Origin: Candidatus Latescibacterota bacterium
Lineage (GTDB): Bacteria; Krumholzibacteriota; Krumholzibacteriia; LZORAL124-64-63
DNA length: 64,000 bases
Direction: 5' to 3'
Assembly: GCA_030658975.1 (NCBI GenBank)
Contig: JAUSBL010000029.1
Coordinates: forward strand, 62,001-126,000
Shown here: piece after piece, positions 10,001 to 17,501 of the stretch
Layout: each line of letters opens with the position of its first letter
How positions within the stretch are numbered: the first letter of the stretch is position 1
Notes under the pieces: model-generated
Seen by the model: the letters and a program-made list of their open reading frames with translations, nothing else
Databases searched by the model: none
What the model was told of the DNA's origin: nothing
Translations under genes and position numbers: made by a program

Positions 10001-10351
10001 TCGGGCGGCGACATGCTCCCCTACATGTTCCGCAAGCTGGGGATCGGCCCGCTGGTGGGCACGCGGACCTGGGGCGGCCTGGTCGGCATCTGGGACGTGC
10101 CCGGGCTCATCGACGGCGGCTTCATCACCGCCCCGCGCGGCGGCTTCTACGACACCGACGGGAAGTGGGCGGTCGAGGGCGAGGGCGTCGCCCCCGACAT
10201 CGAGGTCGAGGATACGCCCGCCGCGGCGCGCGAGGGCCGCGATCTGCAGCTCGAGGCGGCGGTGCGCGCGGCGCTCGACCTGCTGCCGGGCGCGGCCATC
10301 GAGCTCCTGCCGCAGCCGGCCGATCCGGTGCGGTCGCGGCGGCCGCGGTAG
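7091..10351 (+). CDS. Tricorn-like S41 protease with N-terminal beta-propeller
   Basis: 1086 residues, close to the usual length of tricorn protease homologues. A signal peptide (about residues 1-22, ending AAAAEA) predicts export. Next come WD40/TolB-like propeller repeats (blades with FSPDGRQIAFSG and WSPDGRLISW), a very charged Asp/Glu/Lys linker at about 535-570, a second propeller remnant, a helical bundle holding the catalytic His (H708, NVHGLDLDW), a PDZ domain (GIDARVGDYLLEVDG), and the S41 core with nucleophile S971 in AGSGGDM. In archaeal tricorn the enzyme cuts peptides released by the proteasome; in bacteria it is probably an extracytoplasmic oligopeptide-degrading protease. The start is supported by GGAGGAG six bases before the ATG. 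It converges on an M3 oligopeptidase gene. Confidence 0.92.
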   Translation: MRRLTLALLCCATAAAGPAAAAEARLLRMPDISAEMVAFVHAGDVWLADRDGGEARRLTTFDGFEAAPKFSPDGRQIAFSGKYDGNLDVYVVGVEGGEPRRLTWHPGDDLVRGWTPDGSRVVFASGRETVPRSQPKLMTIGLRGGLPEALPLPRAAAGALSPDGKRLAYQLVEPWEAEWRNYRGGQAQPVRVVDLATLAVTKLPWDGSNDLAPVWLGGTIFFLSDRDLAMNVWAYDVATGALTQRTHFKEFDCKNLGGGAGRLVFENGGRLYALDAAGGEPLPLTVTLSGDFPGARPHWEDVAKLIADMALSPAGKRVAFEARGEIFTVPAEKGDIRNLTNSPGAADRAPAWSPDGRLISWFSDESGEYELVIADQFGGNRRTVKLPDPTFYYTPRWSPDSKHLAFGDADRVLWVVDAASGKLTRIDDEGFAHPERHIAPVWSPDSRWIAYTKRLTSQFSTVCVYSLETGKSTRITDGLADALSPAWDASGKYLAFLASTDYGLNVGWLDMSSYNQPLNRSLYLAVLDKDEPSPLKPQSDDEEPEAEDKDGKDEGKKDDDKKDEAKQDDVVVSIDFAGLDQRIVALDVPPRNYERLVAGAAGTFFYAENVPNQPGLTLHAYDLEKRETTKLTEGILAYRVSADGQKLLQAKPGEKFLLTGADGKAEEGKGDLDLSGLRMKVDPAAEWRQIFREAWRFQRDFFYVKNVHGLDLDWAYRAYAPWVEHVRHRADLTYVLDILGGETSIGHSFTGGGDEPEVETVPVGLLGCDFEIANGRYRLRRIYTGENWNPELRAPLSGPGIDARVGDYLLEVDGVELTADMSPYSLFDRKADRQTILTLNDKPDLKGARKVTVVPVADEEPLRQRVWIEDNRRRVDELSGGKLAYVWIPDTGQEGYAAFLRGYFAQQDKRGAVIDERYNHGGSIADLMVDVMNRKLLGYFNNPVGGRQPFTAPNAAIWGPKVLLINEMAGSGGDMLPYMFRKLGIGPLVGTRTWGGLVGIWDVPGLIDGGFITAPRGGFYDTDGKWAVEGEGVAPDIEVEDTPAAAREGRDLQLEAAVRAALDLLPGAAIELLPQPADPVRSRRPR

Positions 10352-10370
10352 ACGCTGTTCTGGACAGACG

Positions 10371-10404
10371 AAGGGCCCCGTCTCCGGCGGAGGCGGGGCC
10401 CTTT
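10371..10404. terminator. Bidirectional Rho-independent terminator between convergent protease genes
   Basis: A stem of about 15 bp (AAGGGCCCCGTCTCC paired with GGAGGCGGGGCCCTT, one G-U pair) with a GGC loop ends in a short T run on the plus strand and lies 20 nt after the tricorn-like stop. On the minus strand it lies downstream of the M3 peptidase stop. It can therefore serve both genes. Confidence 0.85.
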
Positions 10405-10421
10405 CCCGTGGCGGCGACCGG

Positions 10422-12353
10422 TTACAGTTCGATGCCCATCAGCCTCGCCAGCTCCGTCACGCCGCGGTCGAACTTGCCCAGCGCCGACTCGATGGCGTCG
10501 GGACGCGTCAGGTCCACGCCCGCCTTCTGCAGCAGCGCCAGCGGCGGCTCGCTGCAGCCGCCCTCGAGCATCTCCAGGTAGCCGTCGACCGCGGTCTGCC
10601 CGTTCGCCTTGACGTTCTCGGCGATGGCGATGCCGCAGCTCAGGCCCGTCGCGTAGCTGTAGACGTAGTACTTGTAGTAGAGGTGCGGGATGTAGGCCCA
10701 CTCCAGGCCGTCGTCCTCGCCCAGGGTGTAGCCCGGCCCGTAATAGCGCTGCACGAGTTCGCGGTAGGTCGCGTCCAGCAGCGACGCCGTGACCGGCGTG
10801 CCGGTCTCGACGAAGCCGTGCACCTTGCGCTCGAACTCCGAGAAGAGGGTCTGGCGGTAGATCGTGGTGCGGATGCCCTCCAGCTCCTCGACCAGCAGGC
10901 CGGCCCGCTCCTGCGGGTCGACGGCGCGCGCGGCCAGGTAGTCCGTCAGCAGCGCCTCGTTGCAGGTCGAGGCGATCTCAGCCAGGAACGGCACGTAGCG
11001 GGAGCTGTGGTAGGGCTGGTTCTCCATCGCGAGCCAGCTGTGCAGGGCGTGGCCGTACTCGTGCGCGAGGGTCGAGAGGTCGTCCAGGCCGTCCTGGTAG
11101 TTCATCTTCACGTACGGGTGGCGCCCGTAGACGTTGGCCGAGAAGGCCCCGCTCTCCTTGTCGTCGCTGGGGTAGACGTCGATCCAGCCGTTGCGGGGAT
11201 CCATCCCCTCCATGAGCATCGCCACATACTGCGGGCCCAGCGGCGCCAGGGCGGCCGGCAGGATCGCCAGGGCGTCGGCGAAGGGGACCTCCTTCTGCGC
11301 GGCCGCGGCCATCGGCACGTACAGGTCGTGCAGGCGCAGGTCCTCGAGGCCCAGGGCCTTGCGACGCAGCTCCATGTAGCGGTGCAGGGGCGCGAGGTTG
11401 GCGTTCACCGCCGTGATCAGGTTGTCGTGGACGGCGACCGGCAGGCCGTCCTTGTCCAGGTACGCCTCGAGCGCGGTGTCGTAGCCGCGGGCGCGCGCGT
11501 ACATGACGTCCAGCTCGCACTGCCCGCCCAGCGTGGCGGCGAAGACGTGCTGGAACTGCCGCAGCGTGGCCAGGAACGCTCCGACGGCCTCGGCGCGCAC
11601 CGCGCGGTCGGGCGAGAGGCGGAAGCGGGAATAGTTCGACAGCGTCAGCTGCACCTCCTTGCCCTCGGCGTCGTGGACGACGGGCCAGGGGATGTCCGAC
11701 AGCAGCGCCTGGAAGGACTCCTCCACGCTGCTGGTGATCTCGTTGAGGTCGATCTCGGCCCAGAGATTGTCGCCCGCGAGCTGCAGGACGCGCTCGGCCT
11801 GCGGGTCCAGCACCCGGTCGCGCCGCCGTCCCAGGTTGTCCAGGTAGCTGCGGTACGCGGCCGGCCCGTCCTTGGCGGCGTAGGCCTTCTCGAGTGCCGC
11901 CGCGTCCAGGGCCAGGGCCTCGGCCCGGATGAAGCCGGAGGCCGCGGTCAGCTCGTCCAGCAGGGCCAGGCCGCGCTGCGAGCGGGCCTGGGCCGTCTCG
12001 TCGGTCAGCGCCGTGTCCAGCGCCAGGTTGGCGTACTGCTGCACGTGGCTGACGCGGTCGTGGAGCGAGAAGTAGAGCGCCAGGCAGTCGCGCAGGGCCT
12101 TCGGGTCCTTCAGGCGCCCCTGGAAGGCGGCCAGACCGCCGATCTCCGACTGCAGTCCCACGCGCGCGGTCTCCCAGGCTTCCGCCGACGGGAACAGCGG
12201 CGTCAGGTCCCACTTGTAGACGTCGGGCACCTGCGCGCGCGTGACGTTGGTGTCCGGCTTGTAGGCCGGCAGATCGGCGGCGGACGCCGCCGCGGCGAAC
12301 AGGGCACAAGCGATCAGCACGATCGCGGAACGATAACGGGTCATCGACAGCAT
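10422..12353 (-). CDS. M3 family oligoendopeptidase F-like zinc peptidase, exported
   Basis: 643 residues from the ATG at 12353, chosen because AGGAGG lies five bases upstream and a signal peptide follows at once (hydrophobic IVLIACALFAAAASA). An upstream in-frame start would place 20 polar residues before the signal. The body is all-helical, as in PepF/oligoendopeptidase F, and carries the zinc motif HEYGH (H431, E432, H435) with the third ligand in the downstream AEIASTCNE segment. Members hydrolyse oligopeptides; the signal peptide suggests periplasmic peptide turnover. It faces the tricorn-like protease across a shared terminator and is divergent from the YejM-like gene, so the two peptidases may be functional partners, which is inference only. 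Confidence 0.92.
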   Translation of the reverse strand: MLSMTRYRSAIVLIACALFAAAASAADLPAYKPDTNVTRAQVPDVYKWDLTPLFPSAEAWETARVGLQSEIGGLAAFQGRLKDPKALRDCLALYFSLHDRVSHVQQYANLALDTALTDETAQARSQRGLALLDELTAASGFIRAEALALDAAALEKAYAAKDGPAAYRSYLDNLGRRRDRVLDPQAERVLQLAGDNLWAEIDLNEITSSVEESFQALLSDIPWPVVHDAEGKEVQLTLSNYSRFRLSPDRAVRAEAVGAFLATLRQFQHVFAATLGGQCELDVMYARARGYDTALEAYLDKDGLPVAVHDNLITAVNANLAPLHRYMELRRKALGLEDLRLHDLYVPMAAAAQKEVPFADALAILPAALAPLGPQYVAMLMEGMDPRNGWIDVYPSDDKESGAFSANVYGRHPYVKMNYQDGLDDLSTLAHEYGHALHSWLAMENQPYHSSRYVPFLAEIASTCNEALLTDYLAARAVDPQERAGLLVEELEGIRTTIYRQTLFSEFERKVHGFVETGTPVTASLLDATYRELVQRYYGPGYTLGEDDGLEWAYIPHLYYKYYVYSYATGLSCGIAIAENVKANGQTAVDGYLEMLEGGCSEPPLALLQKAGVDLTRPDAIESALGKFDRGVTELARLMGIEL

Positions 12354-12504
12354 GAGCGCCTCCTGGATCGGGCAGATCGGCGGAAATCGCCGATTGCGTC
12401 CTTCTCGGGACAACCTATCATAGCTCGGGGCTGCGGGCAGGGGATATGTTCGCGGCCACGGGTATGAAGTTGCGTCCGTTTCAACGAAAGATCGCCGTTC
12501 GACG

Positions 12505-14349
12505 ATGAAATTCCCCCCGAAGATTCCCGCCGCGATCGGCGCGACCTACACGCGCTCGCTGCTGATCGTGCTGCTGAACCTGCCGCTGATCTGGGGCTGC
12601 CTGTTGTGGGATCTGCGGGGCGTCGACGTCACGGCGCTGACGGCGGCCTACGCGGCGACCGTGCTGGCGGGCTGGTACGTGCTGCCGCTGCTGGTGGTGC
12701 TCGGCGCGGTGTTCCTGCTGCTGCTGCCGGTGCGGCGGGCCGTCGCGCCGGCGACGACGCTGATCGTGGCGGTCTACGTCTACTACCTGCTGCTGGACGC
12801 CGTGGCTTACGGGGTCATCCGGATCCACATCGACTTCTTCTGGATGGAGTACCTGGTCCGGGACTTCGCGGGTCTGGGCCTGCCCGACTCGTCGGTGGCC
12901 ACCGCGGCCGCGGCGCTGGCCGCCATCCTGCTCCTGGAGTTCGGCATCCTGAGGCTGTCGGGGCGGCTGCGGCCGCCGCGCCGACTGGCGCCGGCGATCT
13001 GGGCCGCGGCCCTGCTGGCGATGACCGCCAGCCAGATCCTGCACATCGTGGCCTACCAGGAGAACGACAGCCGCGTCACCGCGCTGACGCCGAACCTGCC
13101 CTTCTACGTGCCGTTCACCTCGCACCGCAACGCCGACAAGTACGGCGACCTGCTGCCCTTCGCGATGGACGAGGACGCCGTCGTGCTGGAGGAGTCGACC
13201 TCGTCGCTCACCTACCCGCTGGCCCCCATGACCTACGACCCGGCCGCGGCCCCGAGCCCGCCGAACCTCGTGGTGATCCTGCTGGAGAGCTGGCGCTTCG
13301 ATGCGATGGACGCGGACGTGACGCCGAACATCCACCGCCTGTCGCTGGAGTCGTCGGTCTTCACGGAGAACCTCAGCACCGGCAACCAGACCACCGCCGG
13401 CATCTTCGGCATCTTCTACGGCCTGCACCCGACCTACTGGGCGGCGGTCAAGGCCAACAGTGCGCGCATCGACAACCCCGTGCTCATCGACGCCCTGACC
13501 GGGCGCGGCTACGCCTGCGCCCTCTACGCCCGCTCCAAGTTCGGGCGCCACAAGATCCAGGACACGATGTTCCGGGGCATCGAGCTGCACGAGGACTTCG
13601 CGGGCAGGAACGTCCCGGAGATGGACGTCGACCTGACCGAGGGCTTCCTCGGCTTCCTGCGGGAGCAGGCGGCCCGGGGCGGCCCGTTCTTCGGCCTCGC
13701 CTTCTACAAGTCCTCGCACTACGACTACTGCTACCCGCCCGAGTACGAGTTCGACAAGCCGTCCAAGAACATCAACATGGCGTTCATGAACGCGGACACC
13801 GACCCGGCCCCCTACCTGAACGACTACCGCAATGCCGTGCGCTACACCGACATGATGGTCGGCCGGGTCCTGGACGAACTGCGGGCGCTCGACCTGCTCG
13901 ACAAGACCATCGTCATCGTGACGACCGACCACGGCGAGGCCTTCAACGACGACCGGGCCAACTTCTGGGGCCACGGCACCAACTACACGAAGTACCAGGT
14001 GCAGGTGCCGCTGATCATCCGGTTTCCGGACCGCGCGCCGGCCGTCCACACGCACCGCACCTCGCTCGCCGACATCCCGCCGACGCTGCTGACCCGCTAC
14101 TTCGGCTGCACGACCGATCCCCGCGACTATGCGAACGGGCGCGACCTGTTCGACGCGACGTCCGGACCGCGCGCATACGTCGCCTCGAGTTACGTCAACC
14201 ACGCCTTCATCTTCGGGGACGACGTCCACGAGATCCTGCCCCTGTCGACCCGCAAGTACCGCTTCGACGACGCCAAGGCCGCCGCCGGCGACCCGCCCGC
14301 CGAACTCCTGCGCTCCGTCATGGAGGAGATCAACCGGTTCTACCGGTGA
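12505..14349 (+). CDS. YejM/PbgA-like membrane protein with alkaline-phosphatase-fold domain
   Basis: 614 residues. About five TM segments occupy residues 15-185; a periplasmic alkaline-phosphatase/sulfatase-fold domain follows from about 250. Matching motifs are VVILLESWRFDAM (metal-binding acidic position), a nucleophile-region Thr in STGNQTTAGIFGIFYGLH, and TTDHGEAFND near the C-terminus. The order and the FGIFYGLH block resemble enterobacterial YejM (PbgA), which controls lipid A level and outer-membrane lipid balance and is not a classical sulfatase. LtaS-like phosphoglycerol transferases share the fold, so a transferase role is an alternative. The start is not backed by a strong Shine-Dalgarno. 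The gene is followed by a 161-nt spacer before the subtilisin gene. Confidence 0.8.
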   Translation: MKFPPKIPAAIGATYTRSLLIVLLNLPLIWGCLLWDLRGVDVTALTAAYAATVLAGWYVLPLLVVLGAVFLLLLPVRRAVAPATTLIVAVYVYYLLLDAVAYGVIRIHIDFFWMEYLVRDFAGLGLPDSSVATAAAALAAILLLEFGILRLSGRLRPPRRLAPAIWAAALLAMTASQILHIVAYQENDSRVTALTPNLPFYVPFTSHRNADKYGDLLPFAMDEDAVVLEESTSSLTYPLAPMTYDPAAAPSPPNLVVILLESWRFDAMDADVTPNIHRLSLESSVFTENLSTGNQTTAGIFGIFYGLHPTYWAAVKANSARIDNPVLIDALTGRGYACALYARSKFGRHKIQDTMFRGIELHEDFAGRNVPEMDVDLTEGFLGFLREQAARGGPFFGLAFYKSSHYDYCYPPEYEFDKPSKNINMAFMNADTDPAPYLNDYRNAVRYTDMMVGRVLDELRALDLLDKTIVIVTTDHGEAFNDDRANFWGHGTNYTKYQVQVPLIIRFPDRAPAVHTHRTSLADIPPTLLTRYFGCTTDPRDYANGRDLFDATSGPRAYVASSYVNHAFIFGDDVHEILPLSTRKYRFDDAKAAAGDPPAELLRSVMEEINRFYR

Positions 14350-14408
14350 CGCCCGCGGACGTTAATACGATCACACCGAATTTTGTATCCTCCCTGCTTC
14401 CCCCCCTC

Positions 14409-14417
14409 TGCTAGACT
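14409..14417 (+). promoter_or_regulatory. Extended -10 promoter element upstream of subtilisin gene
   Basis: TGCTAGACT matches a TGnTATAAT extended -10 (4 of 6 in the hexamer plus the TG). It lies 94 nt before the chosen ATG. No convincing -35 is present, which extended -10 promoters do not need. The same TGCTA start recurs before the TonB receptor and the sigma-factor gene. Confidence 0.35.
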
Positions 14418-14510
14418 CGTCTGCGGTCGGTGGCGTCGCCTCTTGCACGGACGGCGCCCTGGAGGCCGACCCCTGCGCACGCTCCTCACGTTTCACCGAC
14501 AGGAGTGACG

Positions 14511-17102
14511 ATGCCACGGAAAACTCTCGCCACGACATTCGCCCTGCTCGCCCTGATCCTCCTGCTCGCCTCGCCCGGCTTCGCCGCAGCCACGCGGGCC
14601 TTCGTCCCCGTACAGGACGGCTTCGTTCCGCAGGCGAAGGAGGTCGAGATCTACGCCCCGGACCGCCTGCTCGTGCAGCTCACGCCCGACGCCCTGGCCG
14701 CCTCGCAGCTGCACATGCTGCTCGACAGGGGGGCCCGTTCCCCGCGCGCCGCGACCGGGATTGCGTCGCTCGACGCCCTGACCGCCGCCGCCGGCGTGCG
14801 CACCGTCGAGCGCCCCTACGACCTGCCGGCCGACGCCGCCAAGGCGGCGGACCTCGGCGTCGATCGCTGGTTCATGTTCCGCTTCGAGACGAAGCAGGAC
14901 ATGGCCGACGTGGCCGAGACGCTCGGACGGGACCCGTCGGTCGAGGCCGTGTCCCTGGACTGGGTGGCCTTCCCGGCCGCCGTCCCCGCGGATCCCCTCT
15001 ACGCCAGCCATTGGGGCCACAACAACACCGCCCAGCTGCCCGGCCTGGACTGGGGCGGCACCTACGACCACACCCTGTCCACCACCGTCGGCACCGTGGG
15101 CTTCGACGCCAACGCCGAGGCCGCCTGGAACGGCACTCAGGGCTACGGCAGCAGCAGCGTCGTCGTGGCCATCATCGACAGCGGCGTGGACATCGACCAC
15201 CCCGACCTGCGCCTGGTCACCGGCTACGACTACGGCAGCAACGACAGCAACCCCGACGACAACAGCAGCGCCGCCGGCCACGGCACCTGCTGCGCCGGCG
15301 TGGTCGCCTCGATGAACAACTCGATCGGCTGCGCCGGCATCGCCGCCGGCGTCAGCATCATGCCGCTGAAGGTCGCCGACAACGCCGGCAGCATGTACTT
15401 CTCGTCGATCCAGAACGCCCTCTACTACGCGGCCGATCACGGCGCCGACATCGTCAGCATGAGCCTCGGCGCCGCCATCAGCAGCGACTCGGCCACCAAC
15501 ACGGCTATCGTCTACGCCTACAACGCGGGCTGCACGATCCTGGCCGCGACCGGCAACGAGAACAAGAGCACCATCAGCTACCCGGCCATCCACGCCAACG
15601 TGATCGGCGTCGGCGCGGCCTCCCCCTGCGGCGAACGCAAGCGCAGCTCGAGCAGCAGCGGCGAGGTCAACCCCGGCGTGTCGACCGATCCCCGCGGTTA
15701 TACCTGCGACGGCGAGCGCTGGTGGGGCTCGAACTACGGCACGACGACGATGAACGCGGCCGGCGCCGTGGACGTCCTCGCCCCGACCATCCTGCCCACC
15801 ACCGACATCGGCGGCAGCGGCGGCTACCGCTCGGGCGACTACGAGCCCTTCTTCAACGGCACCAGCTGCGCCACGCCGTACGCGGCGGGCGTCTGCGCCC
15901 TGATCGTCTCGAAGAACCCGACCTGGACCCCGACCCAGATCCGCGCCCAGCTGACGTCCACCGCCCAGGACATCGTCTCGGCCGAATCCGCGGCCGGCTG
16001 GGACCGCTACGCGGGCTTCGGCATGGTCGACGCCGCCGCGGCCGTCGGCGGCGGCACGACGCCGGTTGCGCCGGTCGCCAACTTCTCGGCGACGCCGCTG
16101 ACGGGCGCCGCGCCCCTGGCGGTCGTCTTCACCGACCTGTCCACCAACACGCCCACGAGCTGGAGCTGGAACTTCGGCGACAGCGGCACTTCGACGCTGA
16201 AGAACCCCAGCCACACCTACGCGACGGCCGGCACCTACACCGTCACGCTGACCGCGACCAACAGCGCCGGCTCCGACGGCGAGACCAAGACCGGGTACAT
16301 CGTCGTCACGACGTCGTCGGGAACCTGGACCACCATCACCTCGGACAACTTCGAGACCGGCATGGGGAGCTACACCGACGGCGGCGTCGACATGTTGCGC
16401 TACACCGGCACGACCCACGCCCATCAGGGCGCCGCCGCGGCCAACATCCAGGACAACAGCGGCACCGCGTCGTCGTTCTACCACACGGCCAACAAGAACG
16501 TGTCCGGCTACTCGAACCTCGAGGTCAGCTTCTGGTTCAAGGCCGTGAGCATGGAGACCGGCGAGGATTTCTGGGTGCAGTACTACAACGGGACGGCCTG
16601 GGTCACCGTGGCCACCTACAAGGCCGGCACCGACTTCGTCAACAACACGTTCTACAGCAAGACCGTGACGATCCCGCGCGCGACCTACGCGTACCCGACA
16701 AACGCCAAACTGCGCTTCATGTGCGACGCCGGCGACAACAACGACGACGTCTACATCGACGAGATCGTGTTCCGCGGCTACACCGCGGCGCTGGCGGCCG
16801 CCCCGGCCGACGAGGCCGCGGCGGACAAGGCCCTGCCGGCCCCGTTCGCGCTGGGCCGCAACCGCCCGAACCCGTTCAACCCCTCCACCACGTTCGAGTT
16901 CAGCCTGCCGGCCGCATCGCGCGTGCTGGTCCGGGTGTTCGACGTGAAGGGCCGGACGGTGGCCACCCTGGCCGACGGCCAGTACGGCGCCGGCGCCCAC
17001 AGCCTGCGCTGGGACGCCGCGGAGCACCCGTCGGGCACGTACTTCTACCGGATCGACGCGGACGGCCGCTCGAGCGTCCGCAAGATGACGCTGCTGAAGT
17101 GA
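14511..17102 (+). CDS. Secreted subtilisin-like (S8) serine protease with PKD and C-terminal FlgD-like domain
   Basis: 863 residues from the ATG at 14511, preceded by AGGAG and followed by a clear signal peptide (ALLALILLLASPGFAAA). The frame extends 27 codons upstream but without a signal-like start. After a propeptide of about 165 residues comes the S8 catalytic domain with D223 (IIDSGVDIDHPDL), H257 (GHGTCC) and S452 (NGTSCATPYAAG), plus oxyanion Asn in ATGNENK. A PKD domain (about 520-605, WNFGDSGTS) and a lectin-like beta domain (DNFETGMGSYTDGG) follow. The last ~80 residues are a FlgD-like Ig fold beginning NRPNPFNPSTT and ending VRKMTLLK, a presumed secretion or anchoring tag. It probably degrades extracellular protein. 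A strong hairpin follows the stop. Confidence 0.95.
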   Translation: MPRKTLATTFALLALILLLASPGFAAATRAFVPVQDGFVPQAKEVEIYAPDRLLVQLTPDALAASQLHMLLDRGARSPRAATGIASLDALTAAAGVRTVERPYDLPADAAKAADLGVDRWFMFRFETKQDMADVAETLGRDPSVEAVSLDWVAFPAAVPADPLYASHWGHNNTAQLPGLDWGGTYDHTLSTTVGTVGFDANAEAAWNGTQGYGSSSVVVAIIDSGVDIDHPDLRLVTGYDYGSNDSNPDDNSSAAGHGTCCAGVVASMNNSIGCAGIAAGVSIMPLKVADNAGSMYFSSIQNALYYAADHGADIVSMSLGAAISSDSATNTAIVYAYNAGCTILAATGNENKSTISYPAIHANVIGVGAASPCGERKRSSSSSGEVNPGVSTDPRGYTCDGERWWGSNYGTTTMNAAGAVDVLAPTILPTTDIGGSGGYRSGDYEPFFNGTSCATPYAAGVCALIVSKNPTWTPTQIRAQLTSTAQDIVSAESAAGWDRYAGFGMVDAAAAVGGGTTPVAPVANFSATPLTGAAPLAVVFTDLSTNTPTSWSWNFGDSGTSTLKNPSHTYATAGTYTVTLTATNSAGSDGETKTGYIVVTTSSGTWTTITSDNFETGMGSYTDGGVDMLRYTGTTHAHQGAAAANIQDNSGTASSFYHTANKNVSGYSNLEVSFWFKAVSMETGEDFWVQYYNGTAWVTVATYKAGTDFVNNTFYSKTVTIPRATYAYPTNAKLRFMCDAGDNNDDVYIDEIVFRGYTAALAAAPADEAAADKALPAPFALGRNRPNPFNPSTTFEFSLPAASRVLVRVFDVKGRTVATLADGQYGAGAHSLRWDAAEHPSGTYFYRIDADGRSSVRKMTLLK

Positions 17103-17139
17103 TATGAGGCACTGCGTTAACTGAAAACTAGTATGTTAA

Positions 17140-17165
17140 GGCCCCGACCGGCATCGGTCGGGGCC
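17140..17165 (+). terminator. Terminator hairpin after subtilisin gene
   Basis: A perfect 11-bp GC stem (GGCCCCGACCG / CGGTCGGGGCC) with a GCAT loop begins 38 nt after the stop. It lacks a long T tract. It also marks the left boundary of the AT-rich island, since base composition changes abruptly just after it. Confidence 0.7.
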
Positions 17166-17501
17166 CATCCACTTGTAGGATGCTTTATCAACAATTCTGC
17201 CTGCACATAGCGGTATTAAAGCGGTCCAATTATTTTACATGATTAGTTAATGTTTTTTGTAATTATTATATTTGCTCGACATGTGGTAATGTATTGGTTA
17301 TGCAACAATATCGACATTAGTGGTCGCAATTCGTCAATAGCTAATTGAATTTTGTCATTAGCATGAAGCTATGGTGACATCATTGTTACGGTAAAATGCT
17401 ATTCATTGTGAATTCTTCTTGCCATAATCATAATGCATTGGTAGCATGCCAATGGTCAAACCATCAAACATATTAACGTTTTAGAATAAAGGGAGATAAT
17501 T
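17166..17501. other. AT-rich non-coding leader of the island gene
   Basis: This 336-nt stretch holds no supportable gene. It is strongly AT-rich in contrast to all DNA to its left. It contains two short inverted repeats that could be regulatory: ATTCA-TTG-TGAAT at 17401-17413 and CATTGG-N7-CCAATG at 17436-17454. A possible -35 TTGCCA (17419-17424) is not followed by a good -10. No tRNA, att-like direct repeat or transposon end was seen. Confidence 0.5.

Noticed and set aside
16440-16500. Possible CRISPR-like or tandem DNA repeats in repetitive-looking coding DNA.
   Set aside because: No evenly spaced identical repeats with unique spacers were found here or elsewhere in the window; the repetition is codon bias (AGC, AAC, GGC).
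14493-17027. An 844-codon minus-strand frame under the subtilisin gene.
   Set aside because: Low-complexity Gly/Val/Arg sequence opposite a gene with an intact catalytic triad.
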